The notes: a model not told the origin generated them from the letters alone. Positions 1 through 9,680 are shown, counted from the first letter of the stretch. The stretch is DNA of 64,000 bases from Pseudomonas asturiensis (GCF_900143095.1 NZ_FRDA01000002.1:248001-312000); one strand, 5' to 3'. Numbers and translations: made by a program.

Positions 1-2774
1 TGGTCGTGCACTTGACCTCGCCGGATCAGCGTTACGACATGCTGTACCTGTCCAACTATGCCGTGCTCAACATCAAGGATGAGCTGGCCCGCCTGGGCGG
101 TGTGGGCGATGTGCAACTGTTCGGTATGGGCGACTACTCGCTGCGTGTCTGGCTCGACCCGAACAAGACCGCCTCGCGCAACCTGACCGCCACTGACGTG
201 GTCAATGCGATTCGCGAGCAGAACCGCCAGGTTGCCGCAGGCCAGTTGGGCGCCCCGCCCTCGCCCAATGCCACCAGTTTCCAGATGTCGATCAACACGC
301 AGGGTCGCCTGGTCACCGAGGAAGAGTTCGAGAATGTGGTGATCCGCGCCGGTGCCGATGGCGAAATCACCCGCCTGAAAGACGTGGCCCGCATCGAACT
401 GGGTTCCAGCCAGTACGCCTTGCGTTCGCTGCTCAACAACCAGCCGGCCGTGGCGATGCCGATCTTCCAGCGCCCGGGCTCCAACGCCATCGATATTTCC
501 AACGATGTGCGGGCCAAAATGGCCGAGCTGAAAAAGGGCTTCCCCGAGGGGATGGACTACAGCATCGTGTATGACCCGACCATCTTCGTGCGCGGCTCCA
601 TCGAAGCGGTGATCCACACCCTGTTCGAAGCACTGATTCTGGTGGTGCTGGTGGTAATCCTGTTCCTGCAGACCTGGCGTGCCTCGATCATTCCGCTGGT
701 GGCCGTGCCGGTGTCGCTGATCGGTACGTTCGCGGTGATGCACCTGTTCGGCTTCTCGCTCAACGCGCTGTCGCTGTTCGGGCTGGTGCTGGCCATCGGG
801 ATCGTGGTGGACGATGCGATCGTGGTGGTGGAGAACGTCGAGCGAAATATCGAGTTGGGGCTTGAACCGGTCGCAGCGACTCACAAAGCCATGGGCGAAG
901 TGACCGGGCCGATCATCGCCACGGCGCTGGTGCTCTGTGCGGTCTTCGTGCCGGCAGCGTTCATTTCCGGCCTCACCGGACAGTTCTACAAACAGTTCGC
1001 GTTGACCATTGCCATCTCGACCGTGATCTCCGCGTTCAACTCGCTGACCCTGTCGCCTGCACTGGCTGCCGTTCTGCTCAAAGGCCATGACGCGCCTAAA
1101 GACCGTTTCTCACGTTTCCTCGACAAGCTGCTGGGCGGCTGGCTGTTCCGTCCGTTCAACCGCTTCTTCGAGAGGGCCAGCCATGGCTACGTCGGCACGG
1201 TTGCCCGGGTCATTCGCAGCAGTGGCATTGCCTTGCTGGTGTACGCAGGCCTGATGGTGCTGACCTGGATGGGGTTCTCCAGCACGCCGACCGGTTTCGT
1301 ACCCAGCCAGGACAAGCAGTACCTGGTGGCCTTTGCCCAGTTGCCGGATGCGGCGAGCCTGGACCGCACCGAAGACGTCATCAAGCGCATGTCTGAGCTG
1401 GCCCTGAAACAGCCGGGCGTGGAAAACGCGATTGCGTTCCCGGGTCTCTCGATCAACGGGTTCACCAACAGCCCGAACAACGGCGTTGTCTTCGTCGCGC
1501 TCAAGCCGTTCGATCAGCGCACCGACCCGAGCCAGTCAGCCAATGCCATTGCCGGCGCCTTGAACGGCCAGTTCGCGTCGATTCAGGAAGCCTACATGGC
1601 GATCTTCCCGCCGCCTCCGGTACAGGGTCTGGGTACTATCGGCGGGTTCCGCCTGCAGATCGAGGACCGAGGCAATCTGGGCTACGACGAGCTGTACAAG
1701 GAAACCCAGAATGTCATCGCCAAAAGCCGTAGCGTGCCTGAACTGGCAGGCCTGTTCACCAGCTACACCGTGAACGTACCGCAGGTCGATGCATCGATTG
1801 ACCGTGAAAAGGCCAAGACCCACGGCGTGGCGATCAGCGATATCTTCGACACCCTGCAGGTCTACCTGGGTTCTCTGTACGCCAACGATTTCAACCGTTT
1901 CGGTCGTACCTATCAGGTCAACGTTCAGGCTGAACAGCAGTTCCGTCAGGATGCCGACCAGATCGGTCAGCTCAAGGTGCGTAACAACTTGGGCGAAATG
2001 ATCCCGCTGGCGACCTTCGTCAAGGTCACCGACACGGCAGGTCCCGACCGCGTCATGCACTACAACGGCTTCATTACGGCCGAGATCAACGGCGCTGCAG
2101 CACCGGGTTATAGCTCGGGTCAGGCCCAGGCTGCGATCGAGAAACTGCTCAAGGAAGAGCTGCCCAACGGCATGGTCTACGAATGGACCGACCTGACCTA
2201 TCAGCAGATTCTGTCGGGCAACACCGCGCTGTTCGTCTTCCCGCTCTGCGTGCTGCTGGCGTTCCTGGTACTGGCCGCTCAATACGAAAGCTGGAGTCTG
2301 CCGCTGGCGGTGATCCTGATCGTGCCGATGACGCTGCTGTCGGCGATTGCCGGGGTGATGATTGCCGGTAGCGACAACAACATCTTCACCCAGATCGGCC
2401 TGATCGTACTGGTGGGCCTGGCCTGCAAGAATGCGATTCTGATCGTCGAGTTCGCCAAGGATAAACAGGAAGAAGGCATGAGCCCGCTGGACGCCGTCCT
2501 GGAAGCCTGCCGCCTGCGTCTGCGGCCGATCCTGATGACTTCGTTCGCCTTCATCATGGGGGTCGTGCCGCTGGTCCTCTCCAGTGGTGCCGGTGCCGAG
2601 ATGCGCCATGCCATGGGCGTGGCGGTGTTCTCCGGGATGCTCGGCGTCACCTTCTTCGGCCTGTTGCTGACACCCGTGTTCTACGTGCTGATCCGTAACT
2701 TCGTCGAGCGCCAGGAGGCCCGCAAGGCCGCACGGGCGCAGAAACTGCAAACACTGCCTGCGGAGACGCATTGA
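1..2774 (+). CDS. mexF: RND multidrug efflux transporter, MexF-like (5' truncated by window edge)
   Basis: Inner-membrane proton-driven pump subunit of a tripartite efflux system. About 923 residues are present; MexF-type proteins are about 1060 aa, so roughly the first 140 residues lie upstream of the window, and the reading frame is already open at base 3. Visible RND features are the porter domain, a TM block beginning VIHTLFEALILVVLVVILF, the GLVLAIGIVVDDAIVVVENVER segment with paired Asp residues typical of the TM4 proton relay, and a second TM block (ALFVFPLCVLLAFLVLAAQYESW onward). The stop overlaps the start of the outer-membrane channel gene by one base (TGATG), so the two are co-translated. 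Assignment to MexF rather than another HAE1 transporter rests on overall sequence resemblance and the OprN-like neighbour. Confidence 0.9.
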   Translation, partial: VVHLTSPDQRYDMLYLSNYAVLNIKDELARLGGVGDVQLFGMGDYSLRVWLDPNKTASRNLTATDVVNAIREQNRQVAAGQLGAPPSPNATSFQMSINTQGRLVTEEEFENVVIRAGADGEITRLKDVARIELGSSQYALRSLLNNQPAVAMPIFQRPGSNAIDISNDVRAKMAELKKGFPEGMDYSIVYDPTIFVRGSIEAVIHTLFEALILVVLVVILFLQTWRASIIPLVAVPVSLIGTFAVMHLFGFSLNALSLFGLVLAIGIVVDDAIVVVENVERNIELGLEPVAATHKAMGEVTGPIIATALVLCAVFVPAAFISGLTGQFYKQFALTIAISTVISAFNSLTLSPALAAVLLKGHDAPKDRFSRFLDKLLGGWLFRPFNRFFERASHGYVGTVARVIRSSGIALLVYAGLMVLTWMGFSSTPTGFVPSQDKQYLVAFAQLPDAASLDRTEDVIKRMSELALKQPGVENAIAFPGLSINGFTNSPNNGVVFVALKPFDQRTDPSQSANAIAGALNGQFASIQEAYMAIFPPPPVQGLGTIGGFRLQIEDRGNLGYDELYKETQNVIAKSRSVPELAGLFTSYTVNVPQVDASIDREKAKTHGVAISDIFDTLQVYLGSLYANDFNRFGRTYQVNVQAEQQFRQDADQIGQLKVRNNLGEMIPLATFVKVTDTAGPDRVMHYNGFITAEINGAAAPGYSSGQAQAAIEKLLKEELPNGMVYEWTDLTYQQILSGNTALFVFPLCVLLAFLVLAAQYESWSLPLAVILIVPMTLLSAIAGVMIAGSDNNIFTQIGLIVLVGLACKNAILIVEFAKDKQEEGMSPLDAVLEACRLRLRPILMTSFAFIMGVVPLVLSSGAGAEMRHAMGVAVFSGMLGVTFFGLLLTPVFYVLIRNFVERQEARKAARAQKLQTLPAETH

Positions 2775-4171
2775 TGAGCGCGCTTAAACTCTTCGTCCCG
2801 AGCCTGTTGGTACTGGCACTGGCAGCCTGCGCCGTCGGCCCGGACTACAAGGCGCCCGACACTGCACCGGCGAAACTGGCCGCTGCCGCACAGGGCAACT
2901 ACGACCGCACCAAGGCTGATGCAGCGTGGTGGAGGCAATTCGAAGATCCGACCCTCGACAAGCTGGTCACTCAGTCACTCGATGGCAACCGGGATTTGCG
3001 CGTGGCCTTTGCACGTTTGAAAGCCGCGCGCGCCATCCGGGATGACGTCGCGAACGACGCCATGCCGGTGGTGACGAGCCGGGCCAGCAGTGATTTGGGC
3101 AAGGGCCAGCAGCCCGGCGTGACCGAGCGTCGTGTCAACAGTGAGCGCTATGACCTGGGCCTGGACATGGCCTGGGAGCTGGACCTGTTCGGGCGTATTC
3201 AGCGTCAACTGGAAGCCAGCGATGCTGACGAAGCAGCCGCGCAGGCCAATCTGTATCAGTTGCAGGTCACACTGATCGCCGAGGTGGTCGACGCCTACGG
3301 GCAACTGCGTGGCGCGCAACTGCGCGAAGCCATTGCACGGGACAACCTGAAGAATCAACAGAACTCCCAGGGCGTGACCACGCAACTTCGCGATGCCGGT
3401 GTGGGTAACGAGCTGGATGTAGTACGAGCGGATGCGCGGCTGGCAGCGGTTGAAGCCACCGTTCCGCAGTTGCAGGCCGAGCAGGTGCGCCAGCGCAACC
3501 GGATCGCGACCTTGCTGGGTGAGCGGCCCGAGAGCCTCAGCGTGGATTTGAGCCCGACCAGATTGCCCGCCATTGCCAAGGCGTTACCGATTGGCGATCC
3601 GACCCAGGTGCTGCGCAACCGGCCTGATGTGTTGGCCGCGGAGCGCCAGTTGGCCGCCTCGACTGCACGCATCGGTGTCGCCACTGCTGACCTGTTCCCA
3701 CGGGTCAGCCTGAGTGGATTCCTCGGCTTCACCGCCGGGCGTGGATCGCAGATCGGCTCATCAGCGGCCAAGGCCTGGTCGCTGGGCCCGAGCATCACCT
3801 GGGCAGCGTTCGACCTGGGCAGCGTCCGGGCGCAGATTCGCAGCGCCAATGCCGATGCCGAAGGTGCGCTGGCCAATTATGAACAGCAGGTGCTGCTCGC
3901 ACTGGAGGAGTCGGAAAACGCATTCAGCGATTACGACAAGCGCCAACAACGTTTGCTGTCGCTGATTCGGCAGAGTGAATCCAGCCGTGCCGCGGCGCGC
4001 CTGGCCTCGGTACAGTATCGCGAGGGTACGGCCGACTTCCTCGTGCTGCTGGACGCCGAGCGTGAGCGACTCGCGGCCGAAGACTCCCAGGCCCAGGCAG
4101 AAATCGAGCTGTATCGCGGCATCGTTGCCATCTACAAGGCACTGGGTGGCGGCTGGCAGCCACAAGCCTGA
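2774..4171 (+). CDS. oprN: Outer-membrane efflux lipoprotein, OprN/NodT type
   Basis: TolC-family exit duct for the upstream RND pump. The 465-aa product starts at the ATG that overlaps the mexF stop; a TTG one codon earlier is possible but less likely. The N-terminus MSALKLFVPSLLVLALAAC is a lipoprotein signal with lipobox LAAC, followed by VGPDYKAP, characteristic of this family. Two outer-membrane efflux repeats rich in long helices follow (for example LRVAFARLKAARAIRDDV and RPDVLAAERQLAASTARIGVATADLFPRVSLSG in two stretches). It is the last gene of the pump operon and is followed by a clear intrinsic terminator. Confidence 0.9.
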   Translation: MSALKLFVPSLLVLALAACAVGPDYKAPDTAPAKLAAAAQGNYDRTKADAAWWRQFEDPTLDKLVTQSLDGNRDLRVAFARLKAARAIRDDVANDAMPVVTSRASSDLGKGQQPGVTERRVNSERYDLGLDMAWELDLFGRIQRQLEASDADEAAAQANLYQLQVTLIAEVVDAYGQLRGAQLREAIARDNLKNQQNSQGVTTQLRDAGVGNELDVVRADARLAAVEATVPQLQAEQVRQRNRIATLLGERPESLSVDLSPTRLPAIAKALPIGDPTQVLRNRPDVLAAERQLAASTARIGVATADLFPRVSLSGFLGFTAGRGSQIGSSAAKAWSLGPSITWAAFDLGSVRAQIRSANADAEGALANYEQQVLLALEESENAFSDYDKRQQRLLSLIRQSESSRAAARLASVQYREGTADFLVLLDAERERLAAEDSQAQAEIELYRGIVAIYKALGGGWQPQA

Positions 4172-4193
4172 TAGACAGCGCTCGGCAAACCCA

Positions 4194-4222
4194 CCCCGCA
4201 CCTGAAAAATGCGGGGTTTTTT
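4194..4222 (+). terminator. Intrinsic terminator of the efflux operon
   Basis: The arms CCCCGCA (4194-4200) and TGCGGGG (4210-4216) form a 7-bp GC-rich stem with a 9-nt loop, followed directly by six T residues. It lies 20 bp after the oprN stop. Confidence 0.85.
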
Positions 4223-4312
4223 ACGCCTGTTGATCGAGCTTTTTGACGCGTAAGGTTTGACAGCGGACAGGCACTCCCCGAAGCTGCAAGCCGTCAAGCA
4301 TTGGATATCGGT

Positions 4313-5413
4313 ATGCCCAATCTGCCTTCAAAGGGCTTCTCGCCTCAATCCGCTACCCGTCGTCGCTGGCTGACAGGCGTCGCGATTGCGCTGGTCGTGT
4401 TGACGCTCTCGATCAGCTTCTGGTGGTGGCGCAGCACGCCAGCACCCGCCACTCCTGCCAATCTGAGTCATACCTACGCCCAGGCGCTGGACCAGGCTCA
4501 CAATGGCAAGCCCGGTGCGGCCCGAGTGCTGTATCAGCAACTGGCGCGTACGGATCTGTCTGATGCGCACCGCATAGCCTTGCTGGCCGAACTGAGCAAC
4601 TACCCCAGCCCTCAGGCCCTGAAGTTACTGGATGCTGCACTGGGGCACGACTCCGCCCCCGTACGCGAGGCCGCCATTGCAGCCAGTGTCAGGCTGGTGT
4701 CCAGCAGTCAGCGCAGTTTGTTACTCGGTCCATTGCTGGAAGATCGAGAACAATCCGTGCGGTTCGCAGCCACCCGCGCCTTGCTGGGTTTATCACCCGA
4801 CGAGCTGGGACTGTACTTCGCCGTCCTGCAACAAAGCGCAGAAGCTTTCCAGGAATCCCTCAAAAGCCAGCCACCCACTGCGCAGAACCAGTTGCAGCTT
4901 GCCCGACTTTATTTGCAGACAGGTGATCTGGAACCTGCTGTAACCGCTTTGCAACGCGCCACGGATCTGGACCCGGATAACATCGAAGCTGCCTTGGCCC
5001 ATATAGAACTGCTGGATAAAAAAGGTCAGGCCGAACAGGCGCGCAGTCTTTTTGCCAGGCTGTTGGAGCGACATCCCGACTCCTCGATGCTGCAGCACGC
5101 GCTGGGAATGTGGTTACTGCTCCATGACCAGGCCGAATACGCCCTGCTGAGCCTGGCCAAGGCGTCGGAACTGAGCCCTGAGAACAGCGACTATCGCTAT
5201 GACCTGGCAGCAGCGCTGCACGACCTTGACCAGTTGGAAGCTGCGCAGAAACAATTGGCACAAATTGTTCAGAACGACCCCGCCAATCGCAAGGCACGTG
5301 TATTGCTCATCCAGTACTGGAAAGAAAACGGGCAATTGCAGAACGTCCAGGTCCTGCTTGCCGAGCTTGAACAGCAGAACCCGGACGACCCCGCACTGCA
5401 GCAAGGACTCTGA
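4313..5413 (+). CDS. Membrane-anchored TPR-repeat protein
   Basis: A 366-aa protein from ATG 4313; a TTG at 4301 would add four residues. After a basic stretch (ATRRRW) there is one hydrophobic segment (LTGVAIALVVLTLSISFWWW), which fits an N-terminal inner-membrane anchor with the rest in the periplasm or cytoplasm. The middle holds HEAT-like helical repeats (ALKLLDAALGHDSAPVREAAI), and the C-terminal half holds tetratricopeptide repeats (LARLYLQTGDLEPAVTALQRATDLDPDN, then ALGMWLLLHDQAEYALLSLAKASELSPEN). TPR proteins act as protein-interaction scaffolds; no partner can be named from the context. It sits alone between the efflux operon terminator and a long intergenic region. Confidence 0.7.
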   Translation: MPNLPSKGFSPQSATRRRWLTGVAIALVVLTLSISFWWWRSTPAPATPANLSHTYAQALDQAHNGKPGAARVLYQQLARTDLSDAHRIALLAELSNYPSPQALKLLDAALGHDSAPVREAAIAASVRLVSSSQRSLLLGPLLEDREQSVRFAATRALLGLSPDELGLYFAVLQQSAEAFQESLKSQPPTAQNQLQLARLYLQTGDLEPAVTALQRATDLDPDNIEAALAHIELLDKKGQAEQARSLFARLLERHPDSSMLQHALGMWLLLHDQAEYALLSLAKASELSPENSDYRYDLAAALHDLDQLEAAQKQLAQIVQNDPANRKARVLLIQYWKENGQLQNVQVLLAELEQQNPDDPALQQGL

Positions 5414-5895
5414 GCGACGCGCAAAAGCGCCAGGGCAAAAGGCCATCCCCCGCATCGCTGAAGCCCTGTCGCCCCGGCGCTTTGAGTCCATTCATACACT
5501 TCACGCACGCCGCCGTATTTGTCTGTAGGACGTTTCTTTTTTCACGGTACTCAACGCAACGTTGCGCGCCGGAATGCGGCGTCTATTATCAGAAATAACT
5601 TACACGTCGCGGCGCTCGATAACACTGCCTGTGTCTGCAACACTCAACTGAACAACGACCGGTGATTTAAGCAATTTCAAGAAGACTGTTTTCTAACCGG
5701 AAAAAAAGGTGCATCATTTACGGGCGATCGAGTTTAACTACCCCTTATCTGCGACCCTGCCAGACCGGATGGCTTAGTTTTCAGCATTGAACACGTGGGT
5801 AATGGGCAGGTATCAAACGAACGGATCAGCCAAACAGTTTTGTCTTATCGTTTTATTGGGCTGGCAACAGCCATGACATTGTCGGAGTGTGTTAT
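5414..5895. other. 482-bp intergenic region upstream of mvaT
   Basis: No credible coding sequence on either strand. The segment from about 5525 to 5895 is richer in A+T than its surroundings, as often seen at promoters of H-NS-type genes, which may autoregulate. No clear terminator for the TPR gene was found. Confidence 0.5.
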
Positions 5896-6258
5896 TTGTC
5901 CAGACTTGCCGAGTTTCGAGCAGCAGAAAAAGCCCTTCAAGAGCAGCTGGCACAGCTGGAAGCCTTGAAGAATGACGCCGGGCTGAAAAAGGAGATTGAA
6001 TTCGAGCAAAAGCTCCAGGACCTCATGGGTAGCTATGGCAAGAGCCTGCGCGACATCATCGCGATCCTCGACCCTGCCAGCTCTACATCGCTGGTTGCAC
6101 CGGCTGGCCCCAAGCGCCGCCGTGCACGTATCGTCAAGGTTTATCAGAACCCGCACACCGGTGAACTGATTGAAACCAAGGGCGGCAATCACCGCGGCCT
6201 TAAAGCCTGGAAAGAGCAATACGGTGCGGACACTGTTGATTCATGGCTGCGTGCCTGA
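5896..6258 (+). CDS. mvaT: MvaT/MvaU-family H-NS-like nucleoid protein
   Basis: Xenogeneic silencer and nucleoid-structuring protein, the Pseudomonas functional equivalent of H-NS. The start is placed at TTG 5896, giving MSRLAEFRAAEKALQEQL, which matches the usual N-terminus of the family; an upstream GTG at 5887 would add only three atypical residues. The product is 120 aa. Residues 1-60 form a coiled-coil oligomerisation domain; the C-terminal half holds the DNA-binding motif region NPHTGELIETKGGNHRGLKAW, with the basic K-G-G-N loop used for AT-rich minor-groove binding. A linker rich in Lys/Arg (PKRRRARIVK) separates them. It is monocistronic with a strong terminator. MvaT, MvaU and the Tur paralogues cannot be separated confidently by eye. 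Confidence 0.9.
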   Translation: MSRLAEFRAAEKALQEQLAQLEALKNDAGLKKEIEFEQKLQDLMGSYGKSLRDIIAILDPASSTSLVAPAGPKRRRARIVKVYQNPHTGELIETKGGNHRGLKAWKEQYGADTVDSWLRA

Positions 6259-6277
6259 TCACAACTATGTCACTCGA

Positions 6278-6301
6278 AGCCCTGCCACCGCAGGGCTTTT
6301 T
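6278..6301 (+). terminator. Intrinsic terminator of mvaT
   Basis: Perfect 8-bp stem AGCCCTGC (6278-6285) / GCAGGGCT (6290-6297) with a CACC tetraloop, running into a T tract (6297-6301), 20 bp after the mvaT stop. Confidence 0.9.
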
Positions 6302-6569
6302 ATTGCCCGCCGGGCGATCAGTTACTAGTCGCGAAACGGGGCAAAGAGTATCGCTGCCAAGGCGTACACTTTGGCGCTACTCTCCCTGACCGGCATCTAC
6401 CTGCTTAAATGAACTGCACGGTACATACAGGACGTGTCAGATTATTTACACCGAAAAAATAATGACGCCAATAATTTTTCGTTCAGGCATGCGATTCAGC
6501 TCACAGTTACAACTTGAAAAATTCAAGTTTATGTTCAGCTCTTCTTCAGGTTTAAACACTTAGAATAAT

Positions 6570-6734
6570 TACTCAACGTGAAGATATTCGCCCTCAGGCC
6601 CATACGGGCGGGCGCCTGGAGCCAGACCCGATGAAAGGACGCAAAGAGGTTCACACTTTTTTCACATGCGGTCTTCCATGATGAAGACCGCTAAAGGAAT
6701 AGCGCCCCATGCCCGCCTCGGCGGGCTTCTTTTT
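6570..6734 (+). ncRNA. Candidate small RNA or orphan leader ending in a terminator
   Basis: Between the mvaT terminator and the opposing DUF4946 gene there is a plus-strand intrinsic terminator (GCCCGC 6711-6716 / GCGGGC 6721-6726, then TTCTTTTT) with no gene to terminate. Upstream is a perfect 9-bp hairpin GCGGTCTTC (6668-6676) / GAAGACCGC (6683-6691). Several GGA trinucleotides lie in single-stranded-looking positions (about 6619, 6638, 6696), which could suggest CsrA/Rsm binding. The 5' end is a guess from an AT-rich promoter-like stretch (TAGAAT near 6561). I recognise no RNA family. The segment 6303-6569 shows nothing else. Confidence 0.35.
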
Positions 6735-6751
6735 GCCCGCAGAAAAGCCCC

Positions 6752-7312
6752 TCACTCCCCTCCGTCAAGCTGGAGCCCCTCGCGAATGTGCAGCGCCTCC
6801 GCCTTGTTGTCCGCATAGCCCTGCGCCGATCCCGCATAGGACAATGACCAGGCCGTGTCCTTGCTGGCCGCCGCCACCAGCGTTTGAGTCATGACATGCA
6901 CGCCGTTCTGGGTGACGGTGCAGGTGGTTTCCAGCGCAGGAACGACACTGAGCTGCCCGCTGCGCACATGCGTGCAGACACTCTGAAAACCGCTTCGGGC
7001 GAAGTTGACCTGAATTGATTTGCGCATTTCCAGCAAGACGCCCTGCACATTGACTTCGTGACCGGGAGCGAGCCGCGTCTGGGTCAATTCCATGACCATC
7101 AGCGGATTACCCAGTTGATCGTTTTTGACCGCTCGCTGTCTGACCTGCACGGAGGGTTGAGCGGGAGCATCCGTCGTAGCGGGTAACGACTCCACTTCCC
7201 AACCCGCTGGCCACATGATCACCGCATCGGCATGAGCACCAGTGGCAGCCGCAAGCAGGCACAAGCTGAGGAGCGAAGGTCGGCAGAGCGAAAGAATCAT
7301 GATCATGGCCAT
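6752..7312 (-). CDS. Exported DUF4946-type protein
   Basis: A 186-aa hypothetical exported protein. The N-terminus has a Sec signal peptide (hydrophobic run SLLSLCLLAAATGAHA, then DAVIMWPAGWEV). The mature part resembles the DUF4946 family of Pseudomonas, where a WPxGWEV motif follows the signal cleavage site; this assignment is from memory of the family. Two cysteines (in QSVCTHVRS and ETTCTVTQ) could form a periplasmic disulfide. Several Met codons lie close together at the start, so the first few residues are uncertain. It stands alone, divergent from gloA. Function unknown. Confidence 0.65.
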   Translation of the reverse strand: MAMIMILSLCRPSLLSLCLLAAATGAHADAVIMWPAGWEVESLPATTDAPAQPSVQVRQRAVKNDQLGNPLMVMELTQTRLAPGHEVNVQGVLLEMRKSIQVNFARSGFQSVCTHVRSGQLSVVPALETTCTVTQNGVHVMTQTLVAAASKDTAWSLSYAGSAQGYADNKAEALHIREGLQLDGGE

Positions 7313-7452
7313 CAGAGCGGTTAGCCGGAAATTCTGAGCCTGTCGTTAGCCGCTAGCAAGAGGGCCCCGGCTTTTATCGACACACAGGTTTGGCACACGC
7401 TGCCCCACTCCGTATCATTTGGCACTATTCACACACTGGCTGGAGACAATTC

Positions 7453-7974
7453 ATGAGCCTGCAAGACCTCAATTCCTTCCCTGGCGTGACAGCAGAACCT
7501 GAAGCCGCTACCCAGCAGTTCGTGTTCAATCACACCATGCTGCGCGTCAAGGACATCACGGCCTCTCTGGACTTCTATACTCGTGTTCTGGGGTTTAGCC
7601 TGGTTGAGAAACGCGATTTCCCGGAAGCCGAGTTCAGCCTGTATTTTCTGGCCCTGACGGACAAGAAACTGATTCCGACCGACGACAAGGCCCGCAGCGA
7701 GTGGATGAAGTCGATTCCGGGCATTCTGGAACTGACCCACAACCACGGCACCGAGAATGACCCCTCAGCCGTGTATCACGATGGCAATAGCGACCCGCGC
7801 GGCTTTGGTCACATCTGTGTGTCGGTACCGGATGTGGTCGCTGCGTGCGAACGCTTCGAGAGCCTGGGCGTCAAGTTCCAGAAACGCCTGTCTGACGGCC
7901 GCATGAACAGCCTGGCGTTCATCAAGGACCCGGATGGCTACTGGGTAGAGATCATCCAGCCAACGCCGCTGTAA
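7453..7974 (+). CDS. gloA: Lactoylglutathione lyase (glyoxalase I)
   Basis: Isomerises the hemithioacetal of methylglyoxal and glutathione to S-lactoylglutathione, the first step of cytosolic methylglyoxal detoxification. The ATG at 7453 has a GGAGAC ribosome site 6 bp upstream and gives a 173-aa protein, a normal size. Signature features are NHTMLRVKDITASLDFYTRVLGF with the metal-ligand His, the ELTHNHGTE block, GFGHICVSVPDV with a second His, and the C-terminal FIKDPDGYWVEIIQ with the catalytic Glu. The long form with the extra segment near residues 75-90 is typical of the zinc-type proteobacterial and eukaryotic-like enzymes. It is monocistronic. Confidence 0.95.
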   Translation: MSLQDLNSFPGVTAEPEAATQQFVFNHTMLRVKDITASLDFYTRVLGFSLVEKRDFPEAEFSLYFLALTDKKLIPTDDKARSEWMKSIPGILELTHNHGTENDPSAVYHDGNSDPRGFGHICVSVPDVVAACERFESLGVKFQKRLSDGRMNSLAFIKDPDGYWVEIIQPTPL

Positions 7975-7987
7975 ACTCGCGACGAAC

Positions 7988-8025
7988 AAAAAAGCCCCCG
8001 GCGACGCGAGTCTCCGGGGGCTTTT
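7988..8025. terminator. Bidirectional terminator between gloA and ahpF
   Basis: Stem GCCCCCGG (7994-8001) / CCGGGGGC (8014-8021) flanked by A6 on the left and T4 on the right, so it can serve gloA on the plus strand and ahpF on the minus strand. Confidence 0.85.
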
Positions 8026-8042
8026 AGTTTGGCGGCTGCCTG

Positions 8043-9605
8043 TCAGGCTGGCGCGGACGTGCGGATCAGGTGATCGAAGGCGCTCAACGAGGCCTTGGCA
8101 CCCTCGCCCAGCGCGATGATGATCTGCTTGTACGGCGTCACAGTCACGTCACCGGCCGCGAAAATGCCCGGTATCGAGGTTTCACCGCGCGCATCGACCA
8201 CGATCTCGCCGCGTGGCGACAGCTCGATGGAGCCTTTGAGCCATTCGCTGTTAGGCAGCAGACCGATCTGCACGAAGATACCTTCAAGCGGCACAGTGAT
8301 TTCTTCACCGCTTACGCGATTCTTGTAGCGCAGGCCGTTGACCTTCTGCTCATCACCGGTCACTTCAGTGGTTTGCGCACTGGTAATGACCGTTACGTTA
8401 GGCAGGCTGTGCAACTTGCGCTGCAGTACCGCGTCGGCACGCAATTGAACGTCGAACTCCAGCAGCGTCACGTGAGACACAATACCCGCCAGGTCGATAG
8501 CCGCTTCAACGCCCGAGTTACCACCGCCGATCACTGCAACGCGCTTGCCTTTGAACAGCGGGCCGTCACAGTGCGGGCAGTAAGCCACGCCCTTGTTACG
8601 GTATTGCTGCTCGCCTGGAACGCCCATCTCCCTCCAGCGTGCACCGGTCGCCAGAATCAGGGTCTTGGCCTTCAGGCTTGCGCCGCTGGCGAATTTCACT
8701 TCATGCAGCTCACCGGCCGCGCCAGGGATCAGCTTGTCGGCGCGTTGCAGGTTCATGATGTCGACTTCGTATTGCTTGACGTGCTCTTCAAGCGCTACCG
8801 CAAGCTTCGGGCCCTCGGTGTGTTGTACCGAGATGAAGTTCTCGATGGCCATGGTATCGAGCACCTGACCGCCAAAGCGTTCGGCGGCAACGCCGGTACG
8901 AATGCCTTTGCGTGCTGCATAAACAGCCGCTGCCGAACCTGCAGGTCCGCCGCCCACCACCAGAACGTCGAATGCCTCTTTGGCATTGAGCTTGTCGGCC
9001 TGACGCGCACCGGCACCGGTGTCGATCTTCGCCAGAATCTCTTCCAGACCCATGCGGCCCTGGCCGAACAGTTCACCATTCAGGTAGATGCTGGGCACCG
9101 ACATGATCTTGCGATCAGTCACTTCGTCCTGAAACAGCGCGCCGTCGATGGCGATGTGCTGGATGTTGGGGTTCAGTACTGCCATCAGGTTAAGGGCCTG
9201 GACGACGTCCGGGCAGTTCTGGCAGGACTGCGAAAAATAGGTTTCGAACTTGAATTCGCCTTGAAGATTGCGAACCTGCTCGATGGTTTCCGCGCTGACC
9301 TTGGGTGGGTAGCCGCCAACTTGCAGCAACGCCAGGACCAGCGAGGTGAATTCGTGCCCCATGGGGATACCGGCGAAACGCAGGCTGATATCGTGGCCAG
9401 GGCTGTTCAGCGAGAACGATGGCGTACGTGCATCCGATCCGCTGTCATTCAAGGTGACGTCTTTGGAAACACTGATCACGTCATTGAGCAGTGCAAGCAT
9501 TTCCTGAGACTTCGCGCCGTCATCAAGGGACGCGACGATCTCGATGGGGCGAGTGACCCGCTCCAGGTAAGATTTCAACTGGGCTTTAAGATTGGCGTCC
9601 AACAT
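8043..9605 (-). CDS. ahpF: Alkyl hydroperoxide reductase subunit F
   Basis: FAD/NAD(P)H disulfide reductase that regenerates the peroxiredoxin AhpC. The 520-aa protein has the expected architecture: an N-terminal double thioredoxin-fold domain with CQNC near residue 130, an FAD-binding motif ([19 protein letters not shown]), the redox-active YCPHCDG, an NAD-binding motif ([18 protein letters not shown]) and the C-terminal FAD motif [16 protein letters not shown]. It lies directly downstream of ahpC on the same strand, separated by 131 bp containing a hairpin. Expression is probably coupled to ahpC under OxyR. Confidence 0.97.
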   Translation of the reverse strand: MLDANLKAQLKSYLERVTRPIEIVASLDDGAKSQEMLALLNDVISVSKDVTLNDSGSDARTPSFSLNSPGHDISLRFAGIPMGHEFTSLVLALLQVGGYPPKVSAETIEQVRNLQGEFKFETYFSQSCQNCPDVVQALNLMAVLNPNIQHIAIDGALFQDEVTDRKIMSVPSIYLNGELFGQGRMGLEEILAKIDTGAGARQADKLNAKEAFDVLVVGGGPAGSAAAVYAARKGIRTGVAAERFGGQVLDTMAIENFISVQHTEGPKLAVALEEHVKQYEVDIMNLQRADKLIPGAAGELHEVKFASGASLKAKTLILATGARWREMGVPGEQQYRNKGVAYCPHCDGPLFKGKRVAVIGGGNSGVEAAIDLAGIVSHVTLLEFDVQLRADAVLQRKLHSLPNVTVITSAQTTEVTGDEQKVNGLRYKNRVSGEEITVPLEGIFVQIGLLPNSEWLKGSIELSPRGEIVVDARGETSIPGIFAAGDVTVTPYKQIIIALGEGAKASLSAFDHLIRTSAPA

Positions 9606-9647
9606 GTGGCAGCTTCCTTCGACAAATTTTCAGAGGGTAGAAATAAC

Positions 9648-9680
9648 AACGCCCAGGCGATGACCGCCCGGGCGTTTTTT
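9648..9680. terminator. Hairpin between ahpC and ahpF
   Basis: AACGCCC (9648-9654) pairs with GGGCGTT (9670-9676), followed on the plus strand by T residues. On the transcribed minus strand the hairpin is followed by GTTGTTATTT, a weak U-rich tail. It may act as a partial terminator that lowers ahpF relative to ahpC. Confidence 0.5.

Noticed and set aside
1536..2771. 411-aa frame antisense to mexF
   Set aside because: Opposite strand of a conserved efflux pump gene; composition is characteristic of a third-position GC shadow.
6580..6660. Possible c-di-GMP (GEMM-I) riboswitch, because of GATGAAAGGACGCAAAGAGG
   Set aside because: Only the GGACGCAAAG core resembles the family. The paired tetraloop/receptor elements on either side are absent, and no gene follows in the right orientation.
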